Positions 1 through 10,107 are shown, numbered from the stretch's first letter. The stretch: 64,000 bases of DNA from Haliea alexandrii (GCF_003719295.1 NZ_RFLW01000005.1:144292-208291); one strand, 5' to 3'. Program-made: numbers and translations. The notes: generated by a model not told the origin, from the sequence alone.

Positions 1-16
1 TGCAGAATTCTACCAC

Positions 17-45
17 AGGCGCCGCTGAAGGCACCTGCGTTTTTT
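17..45 (+). terminator. Possible intrinsic terminator, plus strand
   Basis: An imperfect stem (AGGCGCC pairing with GGCACCT, one mismatch, loop GCTGAA) is followed by six T residues on the plus strand. It would end a plus-strand transcript from left of the window that converges on hflC. The mismatch makes this weak. Confidence 0.3.
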
Positions 46-49
46 GGCC

Positions 50-925
50 CTATTTACTGCCGCCGGCATCCTTCAGGTAGCGGAAGAAGTCGCTATCAGG
101 CTGGATCAGCATGATGTCGCCGCTATTCTGGAAAGACTCCCGGTAAGCGCGCAGGCTGCGGGTGAATGAATAGAACTCAGGGTTGGTATTGAACGCACTG
201 GCGTAGATGTTGGTCGCTCGCGCGTCGCCCTCACCGCGGATCAGCTGGGCGTCCCGATAGGCATTGGCCTCCAGGACGGTGACCTCGCGGTCCGCCGCAG
301 CCCGGATACCCTCGGCAAGCTCCTGACCCAGTGCGCGATGCTCGCGCGCTTCTTTCTCGCGCTCCGCATTCATGCGCCGGTATACGGACTCGGACACGTC
401 CGGAGGCAGGTCAATCTGCTTCACCCGCACATCCACGACCTCAACACCGTATTCCTCAAGCGCCACCTCGCTCAGCTCTTCCGTCAATGCCTCCATCAAC
501 TGGTCTCGCTGGCCGGACACCACCTCCTGAATCGTGCGCACGGCAACCTGGTTGCGCAGGCCATCGTTGATGCGCTGACCCAGCAAGGCGCTGGCACGGG
601 CTTCTTCGCCATTGGTTGCGGTGTAGAACTTGGCCGTATCCGCTACCCGGAACTTGGCGTAGGAATCCACAATCAGCGCCTTCTTCTCCTGGGTGAAGAA
701 GCGCTCAGGCGTCGAGTCGACCGTCAACAGCCGTGCCTCAAACTTGCGCACATTGTTGACGAAGGGCACTTTCACGTGCAGACCCGGCTGGATATTCGGG
801 TTCACCACTTCACCGAATTGCAGCATGACGGCGCGCTCGGTCTCCTTGACCACAAACACCGTATTGCTCAACACGAACAGCGACAGGGCCGCCACCAGCA
901 GCCAGGTCATACCTTTTCCGCCCAT
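50..925 (-). CDS. hflC: HflC, SPFH-domain regulator of the FtsH protease
   Basis: HflC pairs with HflK in a large inner-membrane, periplasm-facing assembly that surrounds FtsH and limits its proteolysis of membrane proteins. The protein has one N-terminal membrane helix, then the SPFH/band 7 domain (FVVKETERAVMLQFG) and a long charged helical region ending in short C-terminal residues. I start it at the ATG at 925, giving 291 residues: GAGGAGG lies 8 bases upstream, and the hflK stop codon ends one base before it. A longer start at 964 would overlap hflK by 38 bases and add residues not typical of HflC. It is the last gene of the hfq-hflX-hflK-hflC run. The family assignment is firm. Confidence 0.95.
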   Translation of the reverse strand: MGGKGMTWLLVAALSLFVLSNTVFVVKETERAVMLQFGEVVNPNIQPGLHVKVPFVNNVRKFEARLLTVDSTPERFFTQEKKALIVDSYAKFRVADTAKFYTATNGEEARASALLGQRINDGLRNQVAVRTIQEVVSGQRDQLMEALTEELSEVALEEYGVEVVDVRVKQIDLPPDVSESVYRRMNAEREKEAREHRALGQELAEGIRAAADREVTVLEANAYRDAQLIRGEGDARATNIYASAFNTNPEFYSFTRSLRAYRESFQNSGDIMLIQPDSDFFRYLKDAGGSK

Positions 926-926
926 C

Positions 927-2093
927 TTAGCGACCTCCTCTGCGGTTATTGGCAGCTGCGGCATCCTGGCGCAGCTGCTCAGTCACGGCGTCGGTCAACT
1001 CCCTGACTGTGTTGGCATCCAGCCGGCCACTGCGCGGCACGGCTGCGCCCGACGAACTGGTCATCTTGTCCAGCGGCAGGTACATCACGTTGTTGCCGCC
1101 TTCCACGTCCACCATCACCTTGTTGGTATTGGTGAACACTTCCTGCACCGCTTCCAGGTACAAGCGCTCACGTGTCACTTCCGGCGCCTTGGAATACTCC
1201 GCCAGAAGGGCATTAAAGCGCTCGGCTTCACCTTCGGCATTGGCGACCACCTGCTCACGGTAGGCGCCCGCCTCCTCAAGCACCCGCTGTGCACGACCGC
1301 GCGCCTCGGGCACGATGCCATTGGCATAGGCCTGCGCTTCGTTCTTCAGCCGCTCCTCATCCTCGCGGGCCTTGATCACATCATCGAACGCAGCCTGCAC
1401 CTGGGAAGGCGGCTTGGATTCGTCAATGTTGACCTTGATCACGCGGATGCCCGTCTCGTACATGTCGGTGTAGCGCTGCAGGCGTACCTGCACATCCGTA
1501 CCAATCTGCGCCCGGCCCTCGGTCAACACCGAATCCATGCGCGAATCACCGACCACGTGCCGCAAAGCGCTTTGCGCGGCATGCTGCAGGGAGTCCTCGG
1601 GGTCACGCACCTTGAGCACGAAGCTGGTGGGATCAACGATCACATACTGCACCGACATGTGCACTTCGACGATGTTCTCGTCTTGGGTAAGCATGATTTC
1701 GCGGAACGTGGCAGCGCGCACCTTGGTCGTGTTGACCCGGATTACCTCATCAATCAGCGGCGGATTCCATTGCAGGCCCGGTTGCACGGTTTCGTGGTAT
1801 TTGCCGAAACGCAGCACCACTGCGCGCTCCTGTTCGTCCACCTGGTAAAGACCCATAAGACCCCATACCACCAAAGCCACCAGCGCAATGACACCCAGCA
1901 GACCGGCCGAGATGCCTTTACCCCGGCCGCCACCGCCTGAACCGCCTGCCTTGCTGCCCCGGCCGCCGAACAGGCCGCCCAGTTTTTCCTGCAGCTTCTT
2001 CAAGGCCTCATCAAGGTCCGGCGGACCCTGGTCGCCACCGCCCCAGGGATCCTTGGGCTTGTTGTTACCACCACCCGGCTCATTCCAAGCCAT
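927..2093 (-). CDS. hflK: HflK, SPFH-domain partner of HflC
   Basis: HflK forms the alternating HflK/HflC cage around FtsH in the inner membrane. The 388-residue protein opens with a Gly/Pro-rich cytoplasmic segment (MAWNEPGGGNNKPKDPWGGG), has one membrane helix near residues 65-85, then an SPFH domain (VDEQERAVVLRFGKY) and a long helical region. Length and layout match the family. It is separated from hflC by one base, so the two are translationally coupled, as expected for subunits made in equal amounts. A GGGAG ribosome site precedes the ATG. Confidence 0.95.
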   Translation of the reverse strand: MAWNEPGGGNNKPKDPWGGGDQGPPDLDEALKKLQEKLGGLFGGRGSKAGGSGGGGRGKGISAGLLGVIALVALVVWGLMGLYQVDEQERAVVLRFGKYHETVQPGLQWNPPLIDEVIRVNTTKVRAATFREIMLTQDENIVEVHMSVQYVIVDPTSFVLKVRDPEDSLQHAAQSALRHVVGDSRMDSVLTEGRAQIGTDVQVRLQRYTDMYETGIRVIKVNIDESKPPSQVQAAFDDVIKAREDEERLKNEAQAYANGIVPEARGRAQRVLEEAGAYREQVVANAEGEAERFNALLAEYSKAPEVTRERLYLEAVQEVFTNTNKVMVDVEGGNNVMYLPLDKMTSSSGAAVPRSGRLDANTVRELTDAVTEQLRQDAAAANNRRGGR

Positions 2094-2151
2094 ACTGAAC
2101 TCCCATTCTCAACATCGTTGCAGTTTATCAAAGATTCTCTAGCTGCGGGGG

Positions 2152-3423
2152 CTAGGATAACGACTCCGCACCCCGCTTCATGAGGCGGTTCCAGTCGGCC
2201 CGCGGCAGGCGCACACTGAGGTGCGCAATGCCGTCATCACCGTATTGCTCTGCGGCGACCGCTCCCATCCGGTAGAGCGCGGCCCGCAAGCGTCCCTGCT
2301 GGGGCTGCAGGTGCAGTTCTTCCTCCACCATGTCAGCACCGACGCGCTCACCAATCGCCTGCAGTAGCAGGTCACAGCCAGCACCGGTTGCAGCGCTCAG
2401 CCAGACGCGCTCCGGCACACCGTGCTCATCGTAATCAATACGCGGCTCCTGCTCCAACAGGTCAAGTTTATTGAACACCTGCAACTGCGGAATGCTCTGG
2501 GCGCCGATCTCCTCTAGCACCGCCTGCACCTGGTAGATATTGTCTTCACGCGCGCCTGCCGCAACATCAATGATGTGCAGCAGCAGGTCGGCGCTGACGG
2601 TTTCCTCCAGCGTGGCCTTGAAAGCCTCGACCAGCTTGTGCGGCAGATGCGCAATGAACCCCACCGTATCCGCCATGATGACCGGCCCCACCTCGTCCAG
2701 CTCCAGCCGACGCAGGGTCGGGTCGAGGGTGGCGAACAGCTGGTCGGCGGCATACACCTCCGCGTTCGTCAGACGGTTGAACAGGGTGGACTTGCCCGCA
2801 TTGGTATAGCCCACCAGTGCAATGGTGGGCACCTCTGCACGTCGCCGGGAACGCCTGCCCTGGTCGCGCTGGCGCCGTACTTTTTCCAGGCGGGCGAGAA
2901 TCGACTTGATGCGTACGCGCAGCAGGCGACGGTCGGTTTCAAGCTGGGTTTCACCCGGGCCGCGCAGCCCGATACCGCCCTTCTGGCGTTCGAGGTGAGT
3001 CCAGCCCCGCACCAGCCGGGTGCTCATGTGCTGCAGCTGCGCCAGCTCCACCTGCAACTTGCCCTCGTGGGTGCGTGCGCGCTGCGCGAAGATGTCCAGA
3101 ATGAGTCCGGTACGGTCGAGCACGCGACACTTGAACTCTCGCTCGAGGTTGCGCTCTTGGCTGGGGCTCAGGGCGTGATTGAAAATCACCAGTTCCGCCT
3201 CGTGCAGCTGCACCTCGTCGAGCACTTCCTGCACTTTGCCGGAGCCTATGAAGGTGCGCGAGTCGGGCACGTCGCGGCTGCCCACCACGAAGGCCACCGG
3301 GTCGCCGCCCGCCGACAGCACCAGCTCCTCGAACTCGCGGGGATCCTCGCGCTCGTCTTCACTGGCAATGGTGAGGTGCACCAATACCGCGCGCTCACCT
3401 GACGCTGGACGCTCAAAAAACAC
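2152..3423 (-). CDS. hflX: HflX, ribosome-associated GTPase
   Basis: HflX splits or rescues stalled 70S ribosomes after stress. The 423-residue protein contains the HflX N-terminal domain (HALSPSQERNLER, RTGLILDIFAQRARTHEGKL), the GLRGPGETQLETDRR linker, and a G domain with Walker A GYTNAGKST, a DTVGF switch and NKLDLL. The start codon is GTG (codon at 3421-3423), and the beginning MFFERP fits homologous HflX. It lies between hfq and hflK in the conserved order, which supports co-transcription. Confidence 0.95.
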   Translation of the reverse strand: MFFERPASGERAVLVHLTIASEDEREDPREFEELVLSAGGDPVAFVVGSRDVPDSRTFIGSGKVQEVLDEVQLHEAELVIFNHALSPSQERNLEREFKCRVLDRTGLILDIFAQRARTHEGKLQVELAQLQHMSTRLVRGWTHLERQKGGIGLRGPGETQLETDRRLLRVRIKSILARLEKVRRQRDQGRRSRRRAEVPTIALVGYTNAGKSTLFNRLTNAEVYAADQLFATLDPTLRRLELDEVGPVIMADTVGFIAHLPHKLVEAFKATLEETVSADLLLHIIDVAAGAREDNIYQVQAVLEEIGAQSIPQLQVFNKLDLLEQEPRIDYDEHGVPERVWLSAATGAGCDLLLQAIGERVGADMVEEELHLQPQQGRLRAALYRMGAVAAEQYGDDGIAHLSVRLPRADWNRLMKRGAESLS

Positions 3424-3490
3424 GCTGGTTTCGGGGCTCCGTCAGGAAGAGTGGGGGGAGGCGCCAAAGCGCCACCACAGGCTGGACAGA

Positions 3491-3742
3491 CTAGCTCTCG
3501 CCGTCATCGTCTTCCGGCGGGTTCTGCATGGGCATACGCACCACGCGGGAAGGCACCACGGTGGAGATGGCGTGCTTATACACCATTTGGCTGACCGTAT
3601 TTTTCAGCAATACAACGAACTGATCGAAGGACTCGATCTGGCCCTGTAGTTTGATACCGTTGACCAGATAGATGGAAACTGGAACGCGCTCCTTCCGCAG
3701 AATATTCAGGTAAGGGTCTTGTAGCGTGTGCCCTTTTGACAT
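3491..3742 (-). CDS. hfq: Hfq RNA chaperone
   Basis: Hfq is a hexameric Sm-like protein that pairs small RNAs with mRNAs. The 83-residue protein starts [20 protein letters not shown], has the Sm1 segment ([20 protein letters not shown]) and the Sm2 [12 protein letters not shown] signature, and ends in an acidic tail (PPEDDDGES). The C-terminal tail is short compared with the 102-residue E. coli protein. GGAGAG sits just upstream of the ATG. The 133 bases between miaA and hfq may hold an additional promoter, as in E. coli, but I see no convincing hexamers. Confidence 0.97.
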   Translation of the reverse strand: MSKGHTLQDPYLNILRKERVPVSIYLVNGIKLQGQIESFDQFVVLLKNTVSQMVYKHAISTVVPSRVVRMPMQNPPEDDDGES

Positions 3743-3875
3743 AACTCTCTCCTTGGTTGGCTCAACACGAGCCGAAAATGATGAATGTTTTACCGCTCTC
3801 GCTCACACCGGCGAACTGACTAGTTCGCCGCTGCAAAATCCTTGCTCAAGCCGTGACAGTATAGACCCAATTACC

Positions 3876-4862
3876 CTATGTGGGGCTCACGTGCAGATAC
3901 TTCAAGGCACAGGCGAGTGAATTTTCATCCAAATCGCCCGCGCTCTGTTCTGACTCCCCCATCGCGCAAACGTTCCCGGCTGCATTCGTCAGCAGCCACT
4001 GGACCTCGTGCCACTTGCGCAGCCACGTCAGTTGCCGTTTCGCCAGCTGACGGGTGGCGGCAATGCCCTGATCCACCGCCTCTTCCAGGCTGCACTCGCC
4101 ATCCAGATGGCGCCACAACTGGCGGTACCCGACCGCCCTCGCCGCCGGCAGGTCAGCGTGACCGAGCAGGCCCTGGCGCAGTGCTGCCACCTCCTGCAGA
4201 AACCCCTGCTCCATCATCCGCGCGAAGCGCAGCGCAATCCGTTCATGCAGAACCCTGCGCTCGCGAGGGCAGATAGCCAACTGCACCACGCGATAGCCCT
4301 CCACAGGGCTCACCGGCACCTGTTCGTGCCAGACGCTGAGGGGTACCCCGCTACTCAGGTACACCTCAAGCGCTCTGCTTATACGTTGCGAGTGGTGTGG
4401 GTGGATTGCCGCTGCGGATACGGGGTCCACCGTCGCCAGCCGCGCATGCAGGGCGGTCCAGCCCTGCTCTGCTGCCTGCACCGCGAGCGCTGCCCGCAGC
4501 GCAGGATCTGCTGCTGGCATTGCCGCCAGCCCCTCAAGCAGCGCACGGAAATAGAGCATGGTGCCGCCGACCAGTATGGGCACCCGCCCGCGGGCGACAA
4601 TCTCCGCGGCAGTGCGCACTGCATCGCGGACGAATTCGGCGGCGGAATAGCTCTCGTCGGGGTCGCGGATGTCGATCAGGTGATGCGGAAACGCCGGCTT
4701 CGCACTGCCGATATCCAGGCCGCGATAGACCAGCGTGGAATCGACGCTGATCAGTTCGCCGTCAAGCGCCTGCGCCAGCCCCTCGGCGAGGTCTGTCTTG
4801 CCCGCGGCTGTGGGCCCCATGATGCAGAGCAACAGGGGTTTTGCCGCCTCGCGCTGGGCCAC
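3876..4862 (-). CDS. miaA: tRNA dimethylallyltransferase MiaA
   Basis: MiaA adds an isopentenyl group to N6 of A37 in tRNAs that read codons starting with U. The P-loop [11 protein letters not shown] is near the N-terminus, followed by [18 protein letters not shown] and the family segments [11 protein letters not shown] and [14 protein letters not shown]. The 328 residues are close to the usual 300-320. The start is GTG (4860-4862), six bases after the mutL stop codon and just behind an AGGT, so expression probably depends on mutL translation. An internal ATG in LCIMGPT would cut into the P-loop strand and is unlikely. Confidence 0.95.
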   Translation of the reverse strand: MAQREAAKPLLLCIMGPTAAGKTDLAEGLAQALDGELISVDSTLVYRGLDIGSAKPAFPHHLIDIRDPDESYSAAEFVRDAVRTAAEIVARGRVPILVGGTMLYFRALLEGLAAMPAADPALRAALAVQAAEQGWTALHARLATVDPVSAAAIHPHHSQRISRALEVYLSSGVPLSVWHEQVPVSPVEGYRVVQLAICPRERRVLHERIALRFARMMEQGFLQEVAALRQGLLGHADLPAARAVGYRQLWRHLDGECSLEEAVDQGIAATRQLAKRQLTWLRKWHEVQWLLTNAAGNVCAMGESEQSAGDLDENSLACALKYLHVSPT

Positions 4863-4868
4863 AGTGAC

Positions 4869-6746
4869 CTAGCGGCCCCGCAGGAACAGTTTATCGAGCT
4901 CATCGAGGGACATCCGTGTCCATGTGGGGCGTCCGTGGTTGCACTGGCCAGAGCGCTCCGTTTCCTCCATGTCGCGCAGCAGAGCATTCATTTCCGGCAC
5001 TGTCAGGCGCCGGTTCGCGCGCACCGCGCCGTGGCAGGCCATGGTCGAGAGAATCTCGTCCATATGGGCTTCGATGCGGTCGGAGCTGCCGTATTCGGCC
5101 AGGTCGGAAAGCACATCGCGTACCAGCGCCGCAACGTCAGAGCCACGCAGGGTCACCGGAATCTGCCGCACCAGCAGGGACTCTTCACCGGCGACGTCCA
5201 CCAACAGGCCCAGCCGTGTAAACACCGCGGCGTGCTCCTGCACCAGACCCACTTCCCGCTCACTGACGGCGATCGCCTCCGGCACCAGCAAGGGCTGCCC
5301 GGGTATGGCGTCGAGGGCTCTTGCCGCTTTCAGGCGCTCATAGGTAATCCGCTCGTGCGCGGCGTGCATGTCAACCAGCACCAGGCCCTCGGCGTTTTCC
5401 GCCAGAATATAGATACCCTTGAGCTGGGCCAGAGCGTAGCCCAGCGGTGGCACCGCCTCGGGGGCTTCGGCCACGGGCAACGAAGCAGGGTGCAGGCCGG
5501 CGTAGCTACGCACCTGCTCTCCCGCCTGGCCCGCCGTCAGCGTGGCCGCAGGGCGGTATGCCCCAGGCGGGTATGCCCCAGGCGGGTATGCCCCAGGCGG
5601 GTATGCCCCAGGCGGGTATGCCCCAGCCGAGTCAGCCCCGGGGGCACCCCAGCCCAGACCGGGCTGGGTGGCGATTTCGCCCGTTGCCGTATCGACAGCA
5701 AGACCTTCCGCAGTCGCCACCGGGGGCGCCCCGGCAGTAGGCCTGACGTCGGCAAGGGCGCGATGCAGGCCACTGAAAATGCACTGGTGCACTGCTCGGC
5801 TGTCGCGGAAACGCACCTCGTGCTTGCCTGGGTGCACGTTCACATCCACCTGCGCCGGGTCCAGTTCGAGATAGAGGACAAAGGCGGGATGGCGCCCGTG
5901 GTAGAGCACATCGCGGTAGGCCTGCTTGACCGCGTGCGCCACCAGTTTGTCGCGAATCACCCGGCCGTTGACGAAGAAATACTGCAGGTCGGCCTGACTG
6001 CGGGAGAACGTGGGCAGGCCCAGCCAACCCCACAGACGCATATCGCCGCGGTCGACCTCAATGAACAGGGCCTGCTCCATAAAAGCGGGCCCGCACACCG
6101 CCGCCACCCGACGCTGTCGCTCAGCATCGGCATGAGCGCCCGCCAGGCTGTGAATCACCTTGCCGTTGTGGCGCAGCGTGAAGCCGACGTCGAAGCGGGA
6201 CAGGGCCAGGCGCTTGACCACTTCCTCCAGGTGATTGAATTCCGTTTTTTCCGTACGCAGAAACTTGCGCCGTGCCGGTGTGTTGAAGAACAGGTCGCGC
6301 ACCTCTACCGTGGTGCCGCGCGGGTGCGGCGCGGGGCGCAGCTGCACATCCATGTCGCGCCCTTCACAGAGGGCGCTGCAACCCTCGCTGGTATCGTCGC
6401 GGTGATTGCTGGTGAGCGTCAGGCGCGACACCGAGCCAATCGACGCCAGCGCCTCGCCGCGAAATCCCAGGCTACCCACCCGCTCCAGGTCGTCCAGCGA
6501 GGAAATTTTGCTGGTGGCGTGACGCGACAGCGCCAGGGGCAGGTCGTCCGCATCGATCCCCGCACCGTTATCGCGAATACGAATGAGTTTGCAGCCCGCG
6601 GATTCGATATCGATGTCCACACGGGTCGCACCGGCGTCGAGGCTGTTCTCAAGCACTTCCTTGACCACGGAAGCGGGCCGCTCGACCACCTCACCGGCGG
6701 CGATCTGGTTGGCTAGCCTCGGGCTGAGGAGCTGGATTCTTGACAT
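4869..6746 (-). CDS. mutL: DNA mismatch repair protein MutL (with endonuclease-type motif)
   Basis: MutL couples mismatch recognition by MutS to strand incision. The N-terminal GHKL ATPase shows [15 protein letters not shown] and [11 protein letters not shown] variable linker at roughly residues 330-420 contains five tandem PPGAY units. The C-terminal domain carries [12 protein letters not shown] (D459, H461, E465, E470), ACHGAVRA and CNHGRP. These correspond to the metal-binding motifs of endonuclease-competent MutL, with the usual Q after the first D replaced by M. E. coli MutL lacks this motif and relies on MutH. The length is 625 residues. It sits directly upstream of miaA. Confidence 0.95.
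   Translation of the reverse strand: MSRIQLLSPRLANQIAAGEVVERPASVVKEVLENSLDAGATRVDIDIESAGCKLIRIRDNGAGIDADDLPLALSRHATSKISSLDDLERVGSLGFRGEALASIGSVSRLTLTSNHRDDTSEGCSALCEGRDMDVQLRPAPHPRGTTVEVRDLFFNTPARRKFLRTEKTEFNHLEEVVKRLALSRFDVGFTLRHNGKVIHSLAGAHADAERQRRVAAVCGPAFMEQALFIEVDRGDMRLWGWLGLPTFSRSQADLQYFFVNGRVIRDKLVAHAVKQAYRDVLYHGRHPAFVLYLELDPAQVDVNVHPGKHEVRFRDSRAVHQCIFSGLHRALADVRPTAGAPPVATAEGLAVDTATGEIATQPGLGWGAPGADSAGAYPPGAYPPGAYPPGAYPPGAYRPAATLTAGQAGEQVRSYAGLHPASLPVAEAPEAVPPLGYALAQLKGIYILAENAEGLVLVDMHAAHERITYERLKAARALDAIPGQPLLVPEAIAVSEREVGLVQEHAAVFTRLGLLVDVAGEESLLVRQIPVTLRGSDVAALVRDVLSDLAEYGSSDRIEAHMDEILSTMACHGAVRANRRLTVPEMNALLRDMEETERSGQCNHGRPTWTRMSLDELDKLFLRGR
5556..5626 (-). repeat. 15-bp tandem repeat inside mutL
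   Basis: Five nearly perfect copies of a 15-base unit (plus strand GTATGCCCCAGGCGG) lie end to end. They are read on the minus strand as PPGAY repeats in the MutL inter-domain linker. The unit is a multiple of three, so copy-number slippage would change linker length without a frameshift. Confidence 0.9.
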
Positions 6747-6766
6747 GGACAGGGCTGCAGTCTGGC

Positions 6767-8098
6767 TCAGGTCGCGGGTATTTTCAGCGTTTGACCCACC
6801 ATGATATGCGAGGAATCACGCAGGCCGTTATGTTCTCGCAGGCGCCGAACCGGCACGTTGAAACGCTGGGCGATGCCGGAGAGTGTATCACCCCGGGCAA
6901 TGGTGTACTCCTGATCACCCTGCTGTTTGCGCTGAGCAATGAGGGTACCGGGGGGCGGCTGGGCCAGGAACCAGTCGCGAATACCGGCGTGAATGGCCTG
7001 CGCCACCTTCTGCTGGTAGGCGCGCGTACTCAGCTTTTGCGCCTCGCCAGGATTGGAAATAAAACCCGTCTCCACCAGGATCGACGGAATATCCGGCGAC
7101 TTCAGCACCGCAAAACCGGCCTGCTCCACGTTGCGCTTGTGCAGTCTGGCCACCGTGTCCATGCGCGACAACACCTTGCCACCCACCTTGAGGCTGTGGT
7201 CCAGGGTGTTGGTCATGGAGAGATCCGTGAGCACACTCGCCAGCACATCATCCTTGTCACCCAGGCGCACCCCGCCAATCAGGTCGGCCTCGTTTTCACG
7301 CTGGGCGAGGTAACTGGCGGCCGTGCTGGTGGCGCCGCGGGTAGACAGCGCGTACACCGACGCACCGTTGGCTTCGCGGCGGGTAAATGCATCGGCGTGG
7401 ATGGAGACAAACAGGTCCGCATGGCGCTGGCGTGCGAGGTCGCGGCGCCCCTTGAGGCTGATGTAGTAATCACCCGTGCGAATCATGGTCGGACGGAAGC
7501 CCTGATCCCGCTTGAGCAGCGACTCGAGCTCCCGGGAGATGGCCAGCACGATATCTTTCTCGCGCTGACGGTTGGGGCCGATGGCACCTGGATCCTCGCC
7601 GCCGTGGCCGGCATCAATGGCGATGATGATGTCGCGATTGCCGCGATCGGTGGCGGCGGCGGTCTTAACCGGCTCTGGCGCCGCGGCAGGGCTGCTGGCG
7701 GGTTTGCGGTCGTAGAGGTCCAGCACCAGGCGGTCGCCGGTTTGTGCCTGCGCATTGGCTTTCAGCGCGAAGCTGCGCGGCTCCACCGCAGCGCGCACGT
7801 CGAAGACTACGCGCAGGTCGCGGCCCTCACGGACCCCCGAGCGCACCAAAGAAATTGGCGTGTTTTCCAGCGCCAGCCCGCTCAGGCTCGTTTTCAGGGA
7901 AGCTTCGCTGACATCAAGCACGATGCGGTCGGGGTTACTGAGGGTCAGCAGACGATGCTCCGCCGGGCCGGTCAGGTCAAAAACGATCCGCGTGTGGTCC
8001 GGTGCGCGCCAAAGACGGACGTCGTGCACCTCTACCGCCAGCGCCGTTGATGCGCACAGGCACGACAACACCACACTCGCCCAGAAACCCCTGTTCAT
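6767..8098 (-). CDS. amiB: N-acetylmuramoyl-L-alanine amidase (AmiB/AmiC type) with AMIN and LysM domains
   Basis: This is a zinc amidase that cleaves the peptide stem from septal peptidoglycan during daughter-cell separation. The order of parts is a signal peptide (about residues 1-21), an AMIN domain (about 25-125, septal targeting), a linker, and an Amidase_3 domain with the zinc-site segments [22 protein letters not shown] and [12 protein letters not shown] single C-terminal LysM domain follows ([16 protein letters not shown]). The 443 residues match AmiB. The gene sits between tsaE and mutL, as in E. coli, with a GGAG ribosome site close to the ATG. Confidence 0.93.
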   Translation of the reverse strand: MNRGFWASVVLSCLCASTALAVEVHDVRLWRAPDHTRIVFDLTGPAEHRLLTLSNPDRIVLDVSEASLKTSLSGLALENTPISLVRSGVREGRDLRVVFDVRAAVEPRSFALKANAQAQTGDRLVLDLYDRKPASSPAAAPEPVKTAAATDRGNRDIIIAIDAGHGGEDPGAIGPNRQREKDIVLAISRELESLLKRDQGFRPTMIRTGDYYISLKGRRDLARQRHADLFVSIHADAFTRREANGASVYALSTRGATSTAASYLAQRENEADLIGGVRLGDKDDVLASVLTDLSMTNTLDHSLKVGGKVLSRMDTVARLHKRNVEQAGFAVLKSPDIPSILVETGFISNPGEAQKLSTRAYQQKVAQAIHAGIRDWFLAQPPPGTLIAQRKQQGDQEYTIARGDTLSGIAQRFNVPVRRLREHNGLRDSSHIMVGQTLKIPAT

Positions 8099-8122
8099 CT
8101 CACTCCAGACGTGTATCCGTCG

Positions 8123-8599
8123 CTACGCTCGGGCCGCGGATTGCCAGCGAGACAGGATACGCTCACCCACATCACTCCTGGCCTGCACCTGCAGGCTGCG
8201 CCCACTGCCCGCTGACGCTATGGTAATCGCTAAATCTGCCGGGGGCAAAACTCCGTGACCGCGCTCGGGCCACTCGACCAGGCAGAGGCTGTGTGGCCCG
8301 AAGTAATCACGAATGCCCATGAACTCGAGCTCCGTCGGATCCCCCAGGCGGTAGAGGTCGAAATGAAACACCTCCAGCTCACCAAACTCGTAAGGTTCTA
8401 CCAGCGTGTAGGTGGGGCTTTTCACTGCACCGCGATGGCCCAGACCGTGCACAACGCCGCGGCTCAAGGTGGTCTTGCCCATGCCCAGGCCGCCGCACAG
8501 ATACACCACGGCACCGGGCTCGCAGGCCTCAGCCAAAGTGGCGCCCAACGCCACCATGGCGGCCTCATCAACCGCGGAAAGCACTGCGTCTACGCTCAC
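8123..8599 (-). CDS. tsaE: TsaE, ATPase for tRNA t6A synthesis
   Basis: TsaE (YjeE) is the P-loop ATPase that resets the TsaB-TsaD complex making N6-threonylcarbamoyladenosine at A37. Walker A is GGLGMGKTTLSRG, followed by the family segments SPTYTLVEPY and VFHFDLYRL and the late LVEWPERG. The 158 residues are normal. The start is GTG and its GTGA overlaps the nnr stop codon by four bases, so the two genes are coupled. Confidence 0.95.
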   Translation of the reverse strand: MSVDAVLSAVDEAAMVALGATLAEACEPGAVVYLCGGLGMGKTTLSRGVVHGLGHRGAVKSPTYTLVEPYEFGELEVFHFDLYRLGDPTELEFMGIRDYFGPHSLCLVEWPERGHGVLPPADLAITIASAGSGRSLQVQARSDVGERILSRWQSAARA

Positions 8600-10107
8600 C
8601 CGAGCAGCTTCCGCAGGGGCGCCATGAGGTCACTGGCAAGCAGGCCTCGCTGTCCGTCGCGGGCCGCCTCATCCGCAGCCGCGCCGTGCACACAGGCGCC
8701 CAGGGCGGCCGCCGCTCGCGGGCTCAAGCCCTGCGCAAGCAGCGCCCCAATGATGCCGCTGAGGACGTCACCCATACCGCCGGACGCCATTCCGGCGTTG
8801 CCATAATCCGACAGCAGGCGCTGTTCGCCGCTGACAATCAGACTGCCGTTACCCTTCAGCAACACGGTGCCTCCAAGCCGCCCCTGCAAGGCAAGCGCAG
8901 CGGCAAAGCGGTCGTTTTGCACCGCGCCACTGGAACTGCCCAGCAAACGCCCCGCTTCACCGGGGTGCGGCGTATACACGCGGTTTTCCCGCCTCGCTAC
9001 GGTTCCCTCCGGGGCGGCCGCCAACAGGTTGAGGGCGTCGGCGTCCAGCACCATCGGCAGGGACGACGCCAACGCCACCTGCAAAAGCTGGCCGGACCAG
9101 CTGCTGCGGCCGAGGCCAGGCCCCAGCACCAGCACGTCGGCGCTGTTGAGCAGTGGCTGCAGCTCCTGGCCAGAGCGCACCCCGCTGACCATCGCCTCGG
9201 GGGTACGCGCCACAATCGCCGGCAGGTGCTCGGGCCGCGTGGCCACGCGCACCAGCCCGGCTCCGCTGCGCAGGGCGGCTTCGGCCGCCAGCGCCACTGC
9301 ACCGGAAAACCCGTGATCGCCGCCAACCACCAGCACCGTGCCGTAATCGCCCTTGTGGCTGGCAGCAGGGCGCTCGGGCCATGCGGCCAGCAAACGCTGC
9401 AGATCGAGACGACGCCAGGCGGGCAACACAGCCTGAAAGGCCGCCATGGGTACGGCAAGATCGGCAAACTCCAGCTCACCAACACAATCCGGCCCATGCA
9501 GGGTAAACAGCCCGCGCTTGCAGGCAATAAAGGTCACGGTGAGGTCGGCGCGCACCGCCGTGCCGAGCACGCGTCCGGTATCCGCACACAGCCCGGAGGG
9601 GATATCCAGCGCCACCACCGGCAGGTCCGCAGCGTTCAGCCCCTCGATGGCGGCGATAAACGGCGCGCGGACGTCACCGCCAAGCCCGGTGCCCAACAGA
9701 GCATCCACCAGCACGCCCCGTGCCTGGAGTTCGTCCGGCGCAAACGGTACCACAGGTACGCCACTGGCCAACGCCTGCTCGCGGGCTCTCAGTGCATCAC
9801 CGCCTATTCTGGCCGAGTCTCCCACTTGCAACACGCGCACCGGGATATTGCGGCGCTGCGCCTGATCGGCGAGCAGATAACCGTCGCCGCCATTATTCCC
9901 GGTGCCGCAGAGCACCTGCAGCAGCTCAGGTTGCGGCCAGCGCAGCAACAACTGGCGCAGGGCGGCAGACGCGGCACGGGACATGAGCAGCGCACCGTCA
10001 ATGCCCGCCTGGTCAATGGCCCACCGGTCCAGCGCACGGCTCTCACTGGCACTGTACAGCCCCTCGTGCTCCCACTCGCTGCAATCCAGCTTGACTGACG
10101 TCGCCAA
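8596..10107 (-). CDS. nnr: Bifunctional NAD(P)HX epimerase / ADP-dependent dehydratase
   Basis: Nnr repairs hydrated NADH and NADPH. The N-terminal half (about residues 20-215) is the YjeF_N epimerase with CGTGNNGGDGYLLA and DALLGTGL. The C-terminal half (about 225-503) is the ribokinase-like dehydratase with VVGGDHGFSGA, LGPGLGRS, HPGEAGRLL and GGMGDVLSGIIGA. The start appears to be TTG, six bases behind a GAGG; there is no ATG until about residue 43, which would remove part of the epimerase. It is divergent from queG and overlaps tsaE. Confidence 0.94.
   Translation of the reverse strand: MATSVKLDCSEWEHEGLYSASESRALDRWAIDQAGIDGALLMSRAASAALRQLLLRWPQPELLQVLCGTGNNGGDGYLLADQAQRRNIPVRVLQVGDSARIGGDALRAREQALASGVPVVPFAPDELQARGVLVDALLGTGLGGDVRAPFIAAIEGLNAADLPVVALDIPSGLCADTGRVLGTAVRADLTVTFIACKRGLFTLHGPDCVGELEFADLAVPMAAFQAVLPAWRRLDLQRLLAAWPERPAASHKGDYGTVLVVGGDHGFSGAVALAAEAALRSGAGLVRVATRPEHLPAIVARTPEAMVSGVRSGQELQPLLNSADVLVLGPGLGRSSWSGQLLQVALASSLPMVLDADALNLLAAAPEGTVARRENRVYTPHPGEAGRLLGSSSGAVQNDRFAAALALQGRLGGTVLLKGNGSLIVSGEQRLLSDYGNAGMASGGMGDVLSGIIGALLAQGLSPRAAAALGACVHGAAADEAARDGQRGLLASDLMAPLRKLLG

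Noticed and set aside
4008..6716. A 902-codon open frame on the plus strand opposite miaA and mutL
   Set aside because: It is antisense to two confidently assigned genes, has an Arg/His/Gln-rich composition typical of frame shadows in GC-rich DNA, and shows no domain pattern.
8686..10098. A 470-codon plus-strand frame opposite nnr
   Set aside because: It is a composition-driven shadow; nnr on the other strand is certain.
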